Origin: Jiangella ureilytica
GTDB taxonomy: Bacteria > Actinomycetota > Actinomycetes > Jiangellales > Jiangellaceae
Length of the DNA stretch: 43,734 nucleotides
NCBI RefSeq assembly: GCF_004348545.1
Contig: NZ_SMKL01000052.1
Coordinates: 1 to 43,734 of the forward strand
Reading direction: 5' to 3'
In this document: positions 43,016 through 43,734 of the stretch, one piece after another
Layout of the letters: each line of letters begins with the position of its first letter
How positions within the stretch are numbered: the stretch's first letter is position 1
Made by a program: the position numbers and the translations under genes
Notes under the pieces: generated by a model
What the model saw: only the letters and a program-made list of their open reading frames with translations
Told to the model about the DNA's origin: nothing
The model's database searches: none

Positions 43016-43734
43016 TCACCCGATCCGCATGGCGACGGGCGCGGCGAGGATCAGCATGAACACCACCGCCGTGGCCGCGAGCGGCGCCGTGGCCCGTTCG
43101 GTGCGGGCGCCGGCCCGGGCCTGGTCGCTGGTGAGCAACTCGCTGCGCATGGCCGACGCCCGCGCGCGCAGCACCTCGTAGACCGTGGCGCCCTCGCGCG
43201 CGGACATCCGCATGACGTCGCCGGTGTCGGTGAGCTCGGGCAGCCGGAGGTCGCGGCCGACGGTGCGCAACGCCTCCCACGCCGGGACGCCGGCCCAGCT
43301 CGCGTGTGCCAACTCGTCGCGCAGCCGCTGGAACGCCCACGACTCGCCGATGCGCGCCGCCGACTCCAGCGACTGCGTGGCCCCGGATCCGGCCGCCCGT
43401 TCCAGCGCGACGAGGTCGATGTAGGTGGCCATGGCCCGGCGGAACTCCGCGCGTTTGGCCTGGGCGAGCTCGGCGACGGTGTACAGCGGCAGGTAGGACA
43501 GCAAGACGGCGGCGACCGGTGCGGTGATGGCCGGCACCGCGAACGGCAGCCGCACACCGCCGGCCGCGAGCGCCGCCATCGCCGCCGTCGGGACGAGCAG
43601 GCCGATGGCGGCACAGAGCGCGCGCTCGCCGAGGAAGTGCGGCACGCTGCGGCGCAGCAGGGCGAGGTCGCGATGAGGTACGTGCAGCAGCGACGACCCG
43701 GCCCCGCGCCGCAGGACCGCCCGCCCCACCCGGC
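43016..43734 (-). CDS. Type II/IV secretion F-domain protein, TadC-like (5' truncated)
   Basis: The visible 239 residues lack the true start, which lies past the right edge; the frame is open to the edge. Two membrane helices (CAAIGLLVPTAAMAALAAGG and VPAITAPVAAVLLSYLPLY) precede the T2SSF domain (RRAMATYIDLVALERAAGSGATQSLESAA...LRDELAHASWAGVPAWEAL). A final helix is VVFMLILAAPVAMRI. TadB/TadC form the inner-membrane platform of Flp pili. Its place directly before TadE genes indicates TadC; TadA and TadB should lie upstream. Confidence 0.85.
   Translation of the reverse strand, partial: RVGRAVLRRGAGSSLLHVPHRDLALLRRSVPHFLGERALCAAIGLLVPTAAMAALAAGGVRLPFAVPAITAPVAAVLLSYLPLYTVAELAQAKRAEFRRAMATYIDLVALERAAGSGATQSLESAARIGESWAFQRLRDELAHASWAGVPAWEALRTVGRDLRLPELTDTGDVMRMSAREGATVYEVLRARASAMRSELLTSDQARAGARTERATAPLAATAVVFMLILAAPVAMRIG

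Overview
The window is high-GC DNA (codon third positions almost all G/C) from a Gram-positive actinomycete. Supporting signs are a SARP/AfsR-type regulator, an orphan MsiK-type sugar ATPase, a DasR-like GntR regulator with a dre-type operator, a fused SecDF, solitary TatA, a Tad pilus locus, and many genes with a -10-like hexamer 6-9 nt before the start codon (leaderless transcription). The genus cannot be fixed from sequence alone; a Jiangella- or Nocardioides-like actinobacterium would fit.

Layout. 1-912: the tail of a proline-rich protein and two tandem DUF202 membrane proteins. 919-1571: a VapBC-type toxin-antitoxin pair. 1611-4915: murQ and a DasR/NagR-like GntR regulator, divergent from a secreted DUF187/GHL10 glycosidase-like protein, with a dre-like operator between them; together they look like a peptidoglycan amino-sugar recycling unit. 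4916-17109: a 12-kb two-gene operon for two giant secreted proteins, one with six LamG domains and one RHS/YD-repeat protein ending in a Hint domain and a 99-residue tail that I do not recognise. 17258-23062: a methyltransferase, a GH116 glucosylceramidase-like enzyme and an AfsR-like STAND regulator. 22998-26520: protein export genes (tatA, a small secreted protein, fused secDF). 26582-27883: tRNA-Thr(TGT), a methyltransferase and a decayed aminoglycoside-phosphotransferase-like pseudogene. 27843-29982: an MFS transporter, a 385-bp non-coding stretch and a CBS-domain protein. 30081-33774: a LacI regulator divergent from an msiK-like ATPase with a CRP-like site, then a DUF4032 kinase-like protein. 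33823-38031: a secreted beta-propeller/CAP fusion, a tandem GNAT, a TetR regulator and an alpha/beta hydrolase. 38242-41793: a DUF2786 protein, an acidic 60-bp-repeat membrane protein, a 491-bp stretch without a recognisable gene, and an MmcQ/YjbR protein. 41757-43734: the distal part of a Tad pilus operon (TadG-like, two TadE-like, a truncated TadC-like).

How the genes work together. The clearest physiology is amino-sugar and cell-wall handling: the secreted DUF187 protein may cut glycan strands outside the cell, MurQ converts imported MurNAc-6-phosphate to GlcNAc-6-phosphate, and the DasR-like regulator encoded with murQ is of a family that senses such phospho-sugars. The msiK-like ATPase elsewhere in the window could energise sugar uptake under CRP-like control. 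The most novel candidate is the LamG-RHS operon, whose RHS protein appears built to release a short Cys-containing, C-terminally cationic peptide by Hint autocleavage, with no dedicated immunity gene visible beside it.
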